DNA of 27,297 nt from JAVMKJ01 sp031732875 (GTDB lineage Bacteria; Pseudomonadota; Gammaproteobacteria; Competibacterales; Competibacteraceae): assembly GCA_031732875.1 (NCBI GenBank), contig JAVMKL010000145.1, positions 1 through 27,297 of the forward strand, written 5' to 3'. The notes under the pieces were generated by a model that saw nothing but the letters and a program-made list of their open reading frames with translations, ran no database searches and was not told the origin of the DNA. Below are positions 7,439 through 15,623 of the stretch, piece by piece (positions within the stretch are counted from its first letter, which is position 1; each line of letters begins with the position of its first letter). The translations under genes and the position numbers were made by a program.

Positions 7439-8229
7439 TCAAGCCGGCCGCGGGCTTGCATCGAGCAGCCGCCAGCCCTCGCCCAGGAACAGCAGCGCAT
7501 ACGCCAACAGCAACAGACCCAAGCCGCGCATGAGAACGATGTAGCCACCGCTGCACAGGACGCGACGGGCGCGGCCCAGCGCTATCGCCAGCAACACCTT
7601 GGAACCCACCAGCAGCGCGTAGAACGCGACGACGAACGCCGCCGCCGCCAGCCAGCCCTCCCGCCAGGCCGCCAGCACGGTCGGCGCGCCCACCGCCAGC
7701 CAGAACAGATAGGGACTGGGATTCAGTAAGTTGGCGATCATGCCGCGCCGCAACGCGCCGGCTGGATCGACCGGCGCCAAGTCCGCCCCTCGAAAGCGCA
7801 GGCCCTGCATGCCCAACCAGGCCAGATACAACCCACCGCCGAGGTGGATCGCCATCAGCGGTACGTTATGGTCCGCCAGCGGACGCAACAGCAGCACCGC
7901 CGCCAGGATGATCGGCAGGTCGGTCAGCAACGGCGCCAGCGCCACCGAAATTCCGGCGCGCACGCCATGGTGGAGAGTTTCGCTGGCCACCAGCGCCAGC
8001 ANNNNNNNNNNNNNNNNNNNNNNNNNNNNNNNNNNNNNNNNNNNNNNNNNNNNNNNNNNNNNNNNNNNNNNNNNNNNNNNNNNNNNNNNNNNNNNNNNNN
8101 NGAAATTCCGGCGCGCACGCCATGGTGGAGAGTTTCGCTGGCCACCAGCGCCAGCAGCGGCCCTGGCGAAAGTCCGCCGCTCAGCCCCAGCAACAATCCG
8201 GCGGACAGGAAAGAGATCGATTCAATCAT
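7439..8229 (-). CDS. LysE-family amino acid exporter, interrupted by an artificial gap
   Basis: The N-terminal part (8229 to 8102) and the rest (8001 to 7439) are separated by 100 N, and both sides carry the same 55 bases. When one copy and the N run are removed the two parts read through in frame, giving a 211-residue protein, the normal LysE/RhtB size. Features: N-terminal LGLSGGLSPGPLLALV (the family GxxPGP signature), then about six hydrophobic helices including LLTDLPIILAAVLLL, MAIHLGGGLYLAWLGMQGL and FALLVGSKVLLAIALG-like segments, and the conserved NLLNPSPYLFW. It would export amino acids or similar small solutes across the inner membrane. Start chosen at the ATG at 8229, which places the first helix conventionally; an ATG at 8286 would add residues from a duplicated rsgA tail. 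It converges with the GH1 gene. Confidence 0.88.
7947..8156. other. Assembly gap: 100 N flanked by an exact 55-bp duplication
   Basis: Positions 8002-8101 are N. The 55 bases at 7947-8001 are identical to 8102-8156. Exactly 100 N is a common placeholder for a gap of unknown size, and a 55-base identical overlap equals a common assembler k-mer. The two contigs therefore very probably overlap, no sequence is missing, and the real locus is 155 bases shorter. The interrupted LysE reading frame is restored by this correction. Confidence 0.92.
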
Positions 8230-8271
8230 GGCGTAAGGTGGCGAGGATCGGGCCTGGGGCGTGAATGGCGG

Positions 8272-8364
8272 GATGATCGCGATCATGGCGCTTGGCGACC
8301 GGCAGGGCCAGCACGGACCGGAGTTGACGATGACTGACGATCGCGATCATGGCGCTTGGCGACC
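8272..8364. repeat. Direct repeat copying the 3' end of rsgA
   Basis: A 26-bp identical direct repeat lies at 8275-8300 and 8339-8364 (29 bp with one mismatch when extended left). The copy at 8339-8364 spans the rsgA stop codon at 8347-8349. Each copy starts with the palindrome GATCGCGATC. The spacer between copies is 38 bases. It looks like a small tandem duplication that left a relic of the rsgA tail between rsgA and the LysE gene. Confidence 0.75.
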
Positions 8365-9372
8365 CGTTCTCGCCGCCGCGTCCGAGGCCGCACGCAGTTG
8401 CCGATAACTGTCCAGCCGGCGAGGGGCGATCTCGCCGCATTCCACCGCTGCCCGCAACGCGCAATCCGGCTCGGTTTCGTGGCGGCAGTCGGAAAACCGG
8501 CAGCGACCGAGGTACGGCGCGACGTCGGTGAACCCCCGGTCGAGATCGCTCGGGCTGATCTCTCCCAACTCGAAGCTGCGCACCCCAGGCGTATCGATGA
8601 GATCGCCGCCGTCCGGCAGATGGTAAAGCGTGCTGCCGCTGGTGGTGTGGGTGCCGTGGCCGGTGACTTGGGACACGGCCTGGATACGAATCTCGCGGTC
8701 CGGCAGCAAGGACTTGATCAGCGACGATTTGCCCACGCCCGACTGTCCGACCAGCAGGCTGACGCGGCCACGCAGCCAGTCGCGCAGTTCGTCCAAACCG
8801 TGCGCGGTATGGCTGCTGGTCAGCAGCAGGGGATAGCCGATCCGGCGATAGGGTTCCAACCGCCCGGTCAAGGCCACCAGCGCCGACGCGCCCAACAAAT
8901 CCAGCTTGTTCAGCACCAGCAGTCCTTGCACGTCGATAGCGGCAATGGCAATCAGATAGCGGTCGATCAGATATTCGCTCGGTTCCGGCATCGGCGCCAG
9001 CACCACCGCCACCGCGTCGAGATTGGCGGCGACCGGGCGCGGTTGGCCGTTGTAGTCGGGGCGGGTCAGCAGCGAGCGACGTTCGTCAACCGCCACCACC
9101 ACGCCATCCCCGGTACTGGAAGCCTGCCAGACGACCCGGTCGCCGCAGGCCAGCCGGCCCAGGTTCTGGCGCGCCGCGCAGCGCTGCAACTGGCCGTTGC
9201 CGGCCTCGACGATCAGGGTCTGACCGTGATTGGCGATGACCAGCCCGGTTTGCGCCGGACCGAGTCCGGCGCCATCCAGGTTCTCCATTCTCTGGTCGGC
9301 CAATCCCCGGCGACGCTCCTGCAAGCGCCCGATGCGCTCGCGCTGGCGCTGGGTCAGACGACGGCCGGTCAT
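8347..9372 (-). CDS. rsgA: Ribosome small-subunit GTPase RsgA
   Basis: A 341-residue circularly permuted GTPase that helps late maturation of the 30S ribosomal subunit. The order of G motifs is permuted as in the family: G4 VLNKLDLL comes before G1 GQSGVGKSSL and G3 DTPGVRSF. An N-terminal OB fold (GDRVVWQ) precedes them and a C-terminal zinc knuckle follows with Cys-x4-Cys-x-His-x5-Cys (CRFSDCRHETEPDC). The ATG at 9372 is chosen because it starts MTGRRLTQRQRERI, the usual gammaproteobacterial beginning, and has GAGGTG just upstream; the frame could extend another 39 residues. It is divergent from orn, with 129 bases between the start codons, an arrangement also common in gammaproteobacteria. 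Its 3' end is partly duplicated downstream. Confidence 0.96.
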   Translation of the reverse strand: MTGRRLTQRQRERIGRLQERRRGLADQRMENLDGAGLGPAQTGLVIANHGQTLIVEAGNGQLQRCAARQNLGRLACGDRVVWQASSTGDGVVVAVDERRSLLTRPDYNGQPRPVAANLDAVAVVLAPMPEPSEYLIDRYLIAIAAIDVQGLLVLNKLDLLGASALVALTGRLEPYRRIGYPLLLTSSHTAHGLDELRDWLRGRVSLLVGQSGVGKSSLIKSLLPDREIRIQAVSQVTGHGTHTTSGSTLYHLPDGGDLIDTPGVRSFELGEISPSDLDRGFTDVAPYLGRCRFSDCRHETEPDCALRAAVECGEIAPRRLDSYRQLRAASDAAARTGRQAP

Positions 9373-9501
9373 GCCACCTCGACCACGCGGAAAGCGGCAC
9401 GCGCGACCGCTGGAATCAGGGTAAACTTGCGGTGGCAACCATCGCTCGCCGGCCACCGACAAGCTGATTTTCTCACCCAGACGCAACACTTAGAATAACC
9501 C

Positions 9502-10053
9502 ATGTCCCCCGATAACCTGATCTGGATCGATTTGGAAATGACCGGCCTGGACCCTCAGACCGATCGCATCATCGAAATTGCCACCCTCGTCACCGACAGC
9601 CAGCTCAATCTTCTCGCCGAAGGGCCAGTGCTGGCCATCCATCAGACCGACGCCGTGTTGGCCGCGATGGACGACTGGAACCGCAAGCAGCACGGCGAGT
9701 CCGGGCTGGTGGCCCGGGTCCGCGCCAGCGACATCGACGAACGCGAGGCCGAACGGCGGACCCTGGAGTTTCTGAACCGTCATGTCCCCAAGGGCAAATC
9801 CCCGATGTGCGGCAACAGCATTTGCCAGGATCGGCGGTTTCTGGCGCGCCGCATGCCGGAACTGGAGTCCTACTTCCATTATCGCAATCTGGACGTCAGC
9901 ACGCTCAAGGAACTGGCTCGCCGCTGGTACCCCGGACTTAAGAGTTTCGGCAAGACCTCGACCCATCTGGCGTTGCAGGATATCCGCGATTCCATCGAGG
10001 AATTGCGCTTTTACCGCGAGCGACTGTTCGTTCCGGCGGAAGTCGCCCGCTGA
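9502..10053 (+). CDS. orn: Oligoribonuclease
   Basis: A 183-residue DEDDh 3'-5' exoribonuclease that degrades 2- to 5-nt RNA, including the pGpG left from cyclic di-GMP breakdown. Visible signatures: LIWIDLEMTGLDP with the first catalytic Asp and Glu, RIIEIATLVTDSQLN, MCGNSICQDRRFLARRMP with the second Asp, YFHYRNLDVSTLKEL, and the last His/Asp in STHLALQDIRDSI. Length is typical for the family. No Shine-Dalgarno sequence is visible; the ATG follows ACTTAGAATAACCC. It is divergent from rsgA and converges with the rhodanese gene, with 13 bases between their stops. Confidence 0.97.
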   Translation: MSPDNLIWIDLEMTGLDPQTDRIIEIATLVTDSQLNLLAEGPVLAIHQTDAVLAAMDDWNRKQHGESGLVARVRASDIDEREAERRTLEFLNRHVPKGKSPMCGNSICQDRRFLARRMPELESYFHYRNLDVSTLKELARRWYPGLKSFGKTSTHLALQDIRDSIEELRFYRERLFVPAEVAR

Positions 10054-10066
10054 GACACCGTCCGGC

Positions 10067-10891
10067 TCAGACTTCGACCGGCAGGTCGGGATCGTTGCCC
10101 CACTCCGACCAGGCGCCGGCGTAACCGCGCACCCGTGGATAACCCAGATGGCGCAACACCCAGTAGGTATGCGCCGAACGGTGATGAGTCTGGCAATAGA
10201 CGATGACTTCCCGGTCGGGAGTGACTCCGCGCGCTTCGAGCATGGCCCGAAGCACCGGGTCGGGTTGAAAGCGCAGCTGTCGTTGCGGGTCCATGGCATC
10301 GGTCCAGTTCAGGTTCACCGCGCCGGGAATATGGCCCCTGCGGGCGGCCCGCCGGTCCAGGCCAGCGTATTCGGCCGGGGTGCGGGCGTCGAGCGGAACC
10401 AGGTCGGGCTGGCCGAGCCGCGCCAGGATGTAGTCCTTCTCCGCGACCGCCGCCGGATTGAGGAAGCGAGCCTGATACGCGCTGCGCGGCGGCTGGCGGA
10501 ACTGGGTTTCCAGCAGCCCGCCGGCGGCGCCCCAGGCCTGGATGCCGCCGTCGAGCAGCGATGCCCGCTCGTGGCCGAGCGCCGCCAGGGTCCACAGCAG
10601 CCGGCCGGCGCGACCGTTACCTTCACCGCCATAGGCGATCACGTGCCGCTCCGGAGTCAGGCCGATTCGAGACAGCGCCTCGCTCAGGCGCGCTTCGTCC
10701 GGCAACAAGCCCATCGCCGGCGGTTCGACCCGCACCAGGTCGGCGTAATCGAGATGGACCGCGCCGGGAACGTGCCCGACCGCGTAACCGGCCGGATCGC
10801 CCAGATCCACGACCAGCACGGCCGGGTCGACGAGATACGGCTGAAGCTGTTCGGGTTCGATCAGCAGCGGTGGATTCGGGGTGGGGGACAT
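10067..10891 (-). CDS. rhdA: Thiosulfate sulfurtransferase (RhdA-type rhodanese)
   Basis: A 274-residue two-domain rhodanese. The N-terminal domain (DPAVLVVDLGDPAGYAVGHV, then PGAVHLDY) is inactive. The C-terminal domain (PLDARTPAEYAG, GHIPGAVNLNW) carries the active loop CQTHHRS with the catalytic Cys in VIVYCQTHHRS, the loop I recall for Azotobacter vinelandii RhdA rather than the SseA loop. The end RVRGYAGAWSEWGN is typical. It would move sulfane sulfur from thiosulfate or a persulfide to an acceptor. The ATG at 10891 is preceded by AGGAG with 6 bases of spacing, which decides it over a longer frame of 342 codons. It lies downstream of ETF-QO on the same strand, separated by 113 bases containing an inverted repeat. 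Confidence 0.93.
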   Translation of the reverse strand: MSPTPNPPLLIEPEQLQPYLVDPAVLVVDLGDPAGYAVGHVPGAVHLDYADLVRVEPPAMGLLPDEARLSEALSRIGLTPERHVIAYGGEGNGRAGRLLWTLAALGHERASLLDGGIQAWGAAGGLLETQFRQPPRSAYQARFLNPAAVAEKDYILARLGQPDLVPLDARTPAEYAGLDRRAARRGHIPGAVNLNWTDAMDPQRQLRFQPDPVLRAMLEARGVTPDREVIVYCQTHHRSAHTYWVLRHLGYPRVRGYAGAWSEWGNDPDLPVEV

Positions 10892-10936
10892 GCGGGCTCC
10901 TGCAATGGTCTGGTGCTGGATTGGAAGATTTTCCCA

Positions 10937-10978
10937 CCCAACCCTCCCCGCCATCCTGGCCCGAGGAAGAAGGTTGGG
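10937..10978. repeat. Inverted repeat between ETF-QO and rhodanese genes
   Basis: CCCAACC at 10937-10943 pairs with GGTTGGG at 10972-10978 across a 28-base C/G-rich loop. The composition recalls the C-run palindromes near 2700 and 7395, but the sequence is not clearly the same. No T-run follows in either direction, so I do not call it an intrinsic terminator. Confidence 0.35.
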
Positions 10979-11004
10979 AAGGAGTGCGAACCGGTCCGCC
11001 CGGA

Positions 11005-12639
11005 TCACATGTTGGGATAATTCGGCCCGCCGCCGCCTTGCGGGGTAACCCAGTTGATGTTCTGCGTGGGATCCTTGATGTCGCAGGTCTTGCAATGCAC
11101 GCAGTTCTGGGCGTTGATCTGCAAGCGCGGATTGCCGCCGTCGGCGTCGCGGACGATTTCATACACCCCCGCCGGGCAATACCGCTGTTCCGGCGCGTCG
11201 TACAGCGCCAGATTGATCCGGACCGGTACGGTCGGGTCTTTCAGCGTCAAGTGGCAGGGCTGGTCCTCTTCGTGATTGGTGTTGGAGATGAACACCGAGG
11301 ACAGCTTGTCGAAGCTGATCGCGCCATCCGGCTTGGGATACTCGATCTTCGGGCACTCGCTAGCCTTCTTCAGCTTGGCGTGGTCCGGCTTGTGGTGGAA
11401 AGTCCACGGCGCCTTGCCCCGGAACACGTAGGTGTCGAGGGCCGAATAGGCGATCGCCGCCCACAGCCCCCAACTGAATGACGGCTTGATGTTGCGGACC
11501 TGGTAGAGTTCCTCCCACAGCCAGCTTTGGCGCAGCCGCTCGGGATATTCCGCAACCTCGTCCGCGCCGCGCCCGGCCGCGACCGCCCCGAACACCGCCT
11601 CGGCCGCCACCATTCCCGATTTCATCGCTGTGTGGGTTCCCTTGATCTTGGGCATGTTGAGGAAACCGGCGGTATCGCCGATCAGCACGCCGCCGGGGAA
11701 GGTCAACTTGGGAATCGACTGAAACCCGCCGGCCGAGATGGCCCGCGCGCCGTAGGCGATGCGCCGGCCACCCTCGAAGGTGGGCCGGATGTCGGGATGA
11801 GTCTTGAAGCGCTGGAACTCGTCGAACGGCGACAGGTGCGGGTTGGCATAGCCCAAGCCGACCACGAAACCCACCGCAACCTGGTTGTTCTCCAGGTGAT
11901 AGAGGAAGGAACCGCCGTAGGTGCTCGGATCCAGCGGCCAGCCGACGGTGTGCACGATTTTGCCTGCCAGGTGGAGGACGGGATCAATCTCCCACAGTTC
12001 CTTGATGCCGATGCCGTAGGTCTGCGGATCCACGCCTTCGCGCAGCTTGAAACGTTCCAACAGGATCTTGGTCAGCGAGCCCCGGCAACCTTCGGCGAAG
12101 ATCGTGTAGCGGGCGCGCAATTCCATGCCCGGGGTGAATTGATCGGTCGGTTTGCCTTCCCGGTCGACGCCCATGTCGCCGGTGGCGACGCCCACCACCG
12201 CGCCGTCGTCGTTGTAGAGTACCTCGGCGGCGGCGAAGCCGGGGTAGATTTCCACGCCCAGTTCCTCGGCTTGCGCGGCCAGCCAGCGGCACACGTTGCC
12301 CAAGCTGACGATGTAGTTGCCGTGATTGTTCATCTGCGGCGGGGTGGGCAGCTTGTACGAGGTCTCGCGGGTCAGCAGCAGAAATTGATCCTGGGTGGCC
12401 GGGGTATCGAGCGGCGCGCCCCGCTCCTTCCAGTCCGGTATCAATTCGTTCAGGGCGCGCGGTTCGATGACCGCGCCGGACAGGATGTGCGCGCCGACCT
12501 CGGAGCCTTTCTCGATGACGCAGACATTCACGTCCTGGCCGCTCTCCGCCGCCAGTTGCTTCAGTCGGATGGCCGCCGACAAGCCGGATGGACCGGCGCC
12601 GACGATGACCACGTCATATTCCATACTTTCGCGTTCCAC
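11005..12639 (-). CDS. Electron transfer flavoprotein-ubiquinone oxidoreductase (ETF-QO)
   Basis: A 544-residue membrane-associated flavoprotein that passes electrons from reduced ETF, made by fatty acid and amino acid breakdown, to ubiquinone. The N-terminus has the FAD-binding fold DVVIVGAGPSGLSAAIRLKQ and the middle has GVLIGDTAGFLNMPKIKGTH. The C-terminus holds the ferredoxin-like 4Fe-4S ligands: Cys in RYCPAGVYE and CVHCKTCDIKDPTQNI, then GGGGPNYPNM. The start is taken as GTG at 12639 (VERESMEYD), because AAGGAG at 12646-12651 stands 6 bases before it; the ATG at 12624 is the alternative. Partner ETF subunit genes are not in the window. Confidence 0.96.
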   Translation of the reverse strand: MERESMEYDVVIVGAGPSGLSAAIRLKQLAAESGQDVNVCVIEKGSEVGAHILSGAVIEPRALNELIPDWKERGAPLDTPATQDQFLLLTRETSYKLPTPPQMNNHGNYIVSLGNVCRWLAAQAEELGVEIYPGFAAAEVLYNDDGAVVGVATGDMGVDREGKPTDQFTPGMELRARYTIFAEGCRGSLTKILLERFKLREGVDPQTYGIGIKELWEIDPVLHLAGKIVHTVGWPLDPSTYGGSFLYHLENNQVAVGFVVGLGYANPHLSPFDEFQRFKTHPDIRPTFEGGRRIAYGARAISAGGFQSIPKLTFPGGVLIGDTAGFLNMPKIKGTHTAMKSGMVAAEAVFGAVAAGRGADEVAEYPERLRQSWLWEELYQVRNIKPSFSWGLWAAIAYSALDTYVFRGKAPWTFHHKPDHAKLKKASECPKIEYPKPDGAISFDKLSSVFISNTNHEEDQPCHLTLKDPTVPVRINLALYDAPEQRYCPAGVYEIVRDADGGNPRLQINAQNCVHCKTCDIKDPTQNINWVTPQGGGGPNYPNM

Positions 12640-12794
12640 CGGGCACTCCTTCTGATTTGTTATCGGGTTGGAAAGGGCGGGACACGCAGCACTGGAAGCA
12701 GCGTTCCCACGGAATTGAAATTTTAGGCCGGATCGCTCCAACCAGACCAGAATAAACGGGCTGTTATTCGATGCGTAATATCTTCATTAAAGAC

Positions 12795-12812
12795 GATTTT
12801 TTGGAAAAAATC
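12795..12812. other. AT-rich hairpin upstream of ETF-QO
   Basis: GATTTTTT at 12795-12802 and AAAAAATC at 12805-12812 form an 8-bp inverted repeat around GG. It sits in an AT-rich patch between two same-strand genes, about 155 bases before the ETF-QO start. It may be part of a promoter region or a weak terminator. I could not identify a convincing -35/-10 pair. Confidence 0.3.
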
Positions 12813-12851
12813 ACGCATTTTTTACTGCGAGTGCGGAAGAATAATCACCGC

Positions 12852-12866
12852 GGTCGGCATCCGACC
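12852..12866 (-). terminator. Short GC hairpin after the TPR-ATPase gene
   Basis: Thirteen bases beyond the stop of the TPR-ATPase gene, GGTCGG and CCGACC form a 6-bp stem with a 3-base loop. On the - strand it is followed by GCGGTGATTATTCTTCC, which is only weakly T-rich. A terminator at the end of the two-gene ATPase operon is plausible but not certain. Confidence 0.4.
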
Positions 12867-12878
12867 ATTCTACCGAAA

Positions 12879-15623
12879 TCAGTTGCCAACCACCTTCCGG
12901 TCTTGCGCGAGGATGTCGCGCATCGCCTCCTCGGCCATGGTTCGCAGTTCCGGCGGGATGCCGTCCAGGGCTTCCGCTTGGCCCGCGGCGGCGCGCAGGG
13001 CGAGGGCCAGGGGTTTGAGGAAGCTGGCGTGCGCGGATTGTGCCATCAGTTCGGCCAAGGCCGACCCCAGGCCGATGCCGTGGCACTCGCGGGCCTGTTC
13101 GCGCAATTTGTTAAGTGCCCACCGATCACCGCCACTGGCAAGGTTTGCAAGCTGTCCCAAAGCTTGGCGAGCTGAATCGCGATTGCCGAGCCAGAGATGG
13201 GCTTGCAGAACGATTTCCCAATACGTGGGATTTCGCTCCTCTGCTGACCGTGCGGCCAAATCAGCGGCTCGGCGGTACGCTGCGCTGGCCTCCGCACACA
13301 TGTCCATGCGGATCAGCAGACGGGCATAGTTGGCAAGAGGATAAGGATCATCCGGGTCGAGTTGCCGTGCATGTTGATAAACGGCTTCGGCCTCCTCGGG
13401 GCGGCCCAGACGATTTTCCAGCAGGCTGCCGAGGTTGTTCCAAGGCCGGGCGGCCTTGGGGTCGAGTTCGATGGCGCGGCGATAGGCGGCTTCGGCCTCC
13501 TCGGGGCAGCCCAGACGCTCTTCCAGCAAGCTGCCGAGGTTGATCCAAGGCCGAGCATCCTCGGGATCGAGTTCGATGGCGCGGCGGAAGGCGGCTTCGG
13601 CCTCCTCGGGGCAGCCCAGACGATCTTCCAGCAGGCTGCCTAGGTTGTTCCAGGGCCGAGCACCCTCGGGGTTGAGTTCGATGGCGCGGCGGAAGGCGGC
13701 TTCGGCCTCCTCGGGGCGGCCCAGATGCTTTGCTAGCAAGATGCCAAGGTTGTTCCAGAGCCCAGCGTCTTTGGGATCGAATTCGATGGCGCGGCGGTAG
13801 GCGGCTTCGGCATCCTCGGGGCGGCCCAAGCGTTCTTGCAGCAGGTCACCAAGGGCTGTCCAAGGCAGGGCAGCCTTTGGGTCGAGAACGATAGCCTGCC
13901 GGAAGGCGGCTTCGGCATCCTCGGGGCGGCCCAAGCGTTCTTGCAGTAGGAGACCGAGATTGTACCAAGGCCGAGCGGCCTTGGGGTCGATCTCCATGGC
14001 GTGGCGGAAAGCAGATTCAGCTTCATCCGGGCAGTTAAAATGATCTTGAAGCGAGATTCCGAGGTCGTTCCAAAGACCGGGCTTGGTTATTAAAGCTTTG
14101 TCAGCGCCCTCCAGATCAAAGAGAGCGGGAAAGATTTCCGGGATAGGACGGCCCAACCGGCGAGCCTCGTCCCTAGCGTCCAAAAAAATGCGCAACTTTA
14201 AACGGTAGCTTTCCAATTGCTCATCGCCTAGGGCGGTTGCAAGGGCGCGGGAATATTCGAGATGGTCGGCGTGGCAAAGCTGGCCCTCAATGTGAGCGCG
14301 GGCGCGTTCCACGGCGAGGGTGCGCAAATCGTCGGCGCTGTACCACAGCCGCATGAACTCAACCAGCCACGTCAGACCCTGCCGGATGCGGCGGGGGGTA
14401 TAGCGCATCAAGTACCAGACGTTGAAAAAGCGTTCGGCGACTTGATAACCGGCGCGGCGGCGGCCCGGCAGCTTGGCTTTTTCGATCAAGCCTTCCGCCT
14501 CCAAACGGGCGAGTTGTCCGCTCACGGTAGTGACGGGAATGCCGGAAGCTTCCGCTAATTCGGCGGCGGCCACCGGCGCCCAGCGTTCCATCACATGGGC
14601 CAGCAACTTGCGCGGCTGGTCGGCCAGATTTTCCATGCGCGCCTTGTACAGTGGCGTCATCAAATCCAGCAATAGCTTCAGGTCGGCGTGCAGATTGTCT
14701 TGCCGGTCGGCGGCGAATAACTCGTAGAGCATGACCGTGATGCGCGGGTTGCCGCCGGTCAGGTTGCGCAGGGCCTTCAACCGTTCCGGTTTGGCGTCCA
14801 GAATGCGGGCCATGGCTTGGACGGCGGCTTCGCCGGGCTTTTCCTGACCCGCGCCAAAGGTGCGCGCGAGGGCCAGCATGGCTTGGCGCATGTCGTCCAC
14901 GCTCAAGGGACGTAACTCGACCAGCTCGAAAAAGTCGTGGAAAGCATCGCTGTACAGGTGGCCAGATTCCAGGGCTTGGTAACTCGCGCCCAACCAGAAA
15001 AAACCACTGTGATGGGTAAGGGTCTTGCGCAGACGCCACAGCGAGGCCGCGCCGGCTTTCTGACCGCGCTTGCCTTCCTCCGGCCCACCCAGACTGTCGA
15101 ACAACAGATCGGTGCTGTCGATGAGCAGCAGAATGCGCCGCTGCTGCTGGTCAATCCAATCGCTAAGCAGGCCGATGGCGGCCTCTTCCCGTTCCAGGGG
15201 CGGCAACGCCTCGATGCGGTGGATTTCGCCGTCCAGACGGTCGAGTTCCGCTTGGGGCGCACCCTCGTTTTCCAGCATGTCGGTCAGGGCATCAAGGACA
15301 TTGCTCCACAACTCGGCCAGGGTGGAGACGGTAAATTGTTCTTCGGGAAAGGTGAGGGCGATCCACTGGCGCGAAAGCTCAGGGTCGTCCCGCACCCCCA
15401 GGGCCAGCCGGCGCAGCAAGGTAGTTTTGCCCATGCCCCGCTGGCCGACGACCAGCACATGCTGGGGTACTGTTGTACCCGCCGGGGTTTGCCGCAATCG
15501 GTCGAGCAGCGCGGCCAGTTCGCGGTTGCGCGCGACAAAAATCGAGCGCAACTCATCGTCGCCCCACAGGTGCGGGTTGTATTTGACGATGCCTTGCAGC
15601 GGGCCGCGATCTGGGTCAGGCAT
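12879..15623 (-). CDS. P-loop ATPase with winged helix and TPR repeats
   Basis: A 914-residue STAND-like protein when started at the ATG at 15623. That start begins MPDPDRGPLQGIVKYNP and overlaps the stop of the upstream ATPase gene by 8 bases (ATGCCTGA), pointing to coupled translation. Domains: NTPase with Walker A GQRGMGKT at 60-67 and Walker B ILLLIDSTD at 164-172; a winged helix-like part (PVAAAELAEASGIPVTTV, then LARLEAEGLIEKAK) near 365-420; a helical linker; seven 35-residue TPR units at about 520-764 and one degenerate copy after; and a helical C-terminus. This layout suits a sensor or scaffold switched by nucleotide, with TPRs for ligand or partner binding. No nuclease, TIR, protease or membrane effector domain is seen, so its role (regulation, stress response or defence) is unknown. 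Confidence 0.85.
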   Translation of the reverse strand: MPDPDRGPLQGIVKYNPHLWGDDELRSIFVARNRELAALLDRLRQTPAGTTVPQHVLVVGQRGMGKTTLLRRLALGVRDDPELSRQWIALTFPEEQFTVSTLAELWSNVLDALTDMLENEGAPQAELDRLDGEIHRIEALPPLEREEAAIGLLSDWIDQQQRRILLLIDSTDLLFDSLGGPEEGKRGQKAGAASLWRLRKTLTHHSGFFWLGASYQALESGHLYSDAFHDFFELVELRPLSVDDMRQAMLALARTFGAGQEKPGEAAVQAMARILDAKPERLKALRNLTGGNPRITVMLYELFAADRQDNLHADLKLLLDLMTPLYKARMENLADQPRKLLAHVMERWAPVAAAELAEASGIPVTTVSGQLARLEAEGLIEKAKLPGRRRAGYQVAERFFNVWYLMRYTPRRIRQGLTWLVEFMRLWYSADDLRTLAVERARAHIEGQLCHADHLEYSRALATALGDEQLESYRLKLRIFLDARDEARRLGRPIPEIFPALFDLEGADKALITKPGLWNDLGISLQDHFNCPDEAESAFRHAMEIDPKAARPWYNLGLLLQERLGRPEDAEAAFRQAIVLDPKAALPWTALGDLLQERLGRPEDAEAAYRRAIEFDPKDAGLWNNLGILLAKHLGRPEEAEAAFRRAIELNPEGARPWNNLGSLLEDRLGCPEEAEAAFRRAIELDPEDARPWINLGSLLEERLGCPEEAEAAYRRAIELDPKAARPWNNLGSLLENRLGRPEEAEAVYQHARQLDPDDPYPLANYARLLIRMDMCAEASAAYRRAADLAARSAEERNPTYWEIVLQAHLWLGNRDSARQALGQLANLASGGDRWALNKLREQARECHGIGLGSALAELMAQSAHASFLKPLALALRAAAGQAEALDGIPPELRTMAEEAMRDILAQDRKVVGN
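13332..14066 (-). repeat. Seven tandem 105-bp units encoding TPRs
   Basis: Within the TPR-ATPase gene the sequence repeats every 105 bases (for example the CTGCCGAGG word at 13426 and 13531). Each unit encodes 35 residues of the form NLGSLLEERLGRPEEAEAA followed by YRRAIELDPKAARPW. The canonical TPR is 34 residues; here one extra residue is held in every unit. High DNA similarity between units, strongest among those at 13332-13750, suggests recent expansion or gene conversion. Confidence 0.9.

Noticed and set aside
7439..7990. A separate short LysE gene starting at 7990, or a LysE pseudogene
   Set aside because: The apparent start is a GTG inside the duplicated 55 bases; removing the false gap gives one complete gene.
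11527..12726. 399-codon frame opposite ETF-QO
   Set aside because: ETF-QO motifs on the other strand are complete; this is a GC shadow.
13332..14066. CRISPR-like or satellite DNA repeat
   Set aside because: Units are contiguous with a 105-bp period and no unique spacers, and they stay in frame as TPRs of a large protein.
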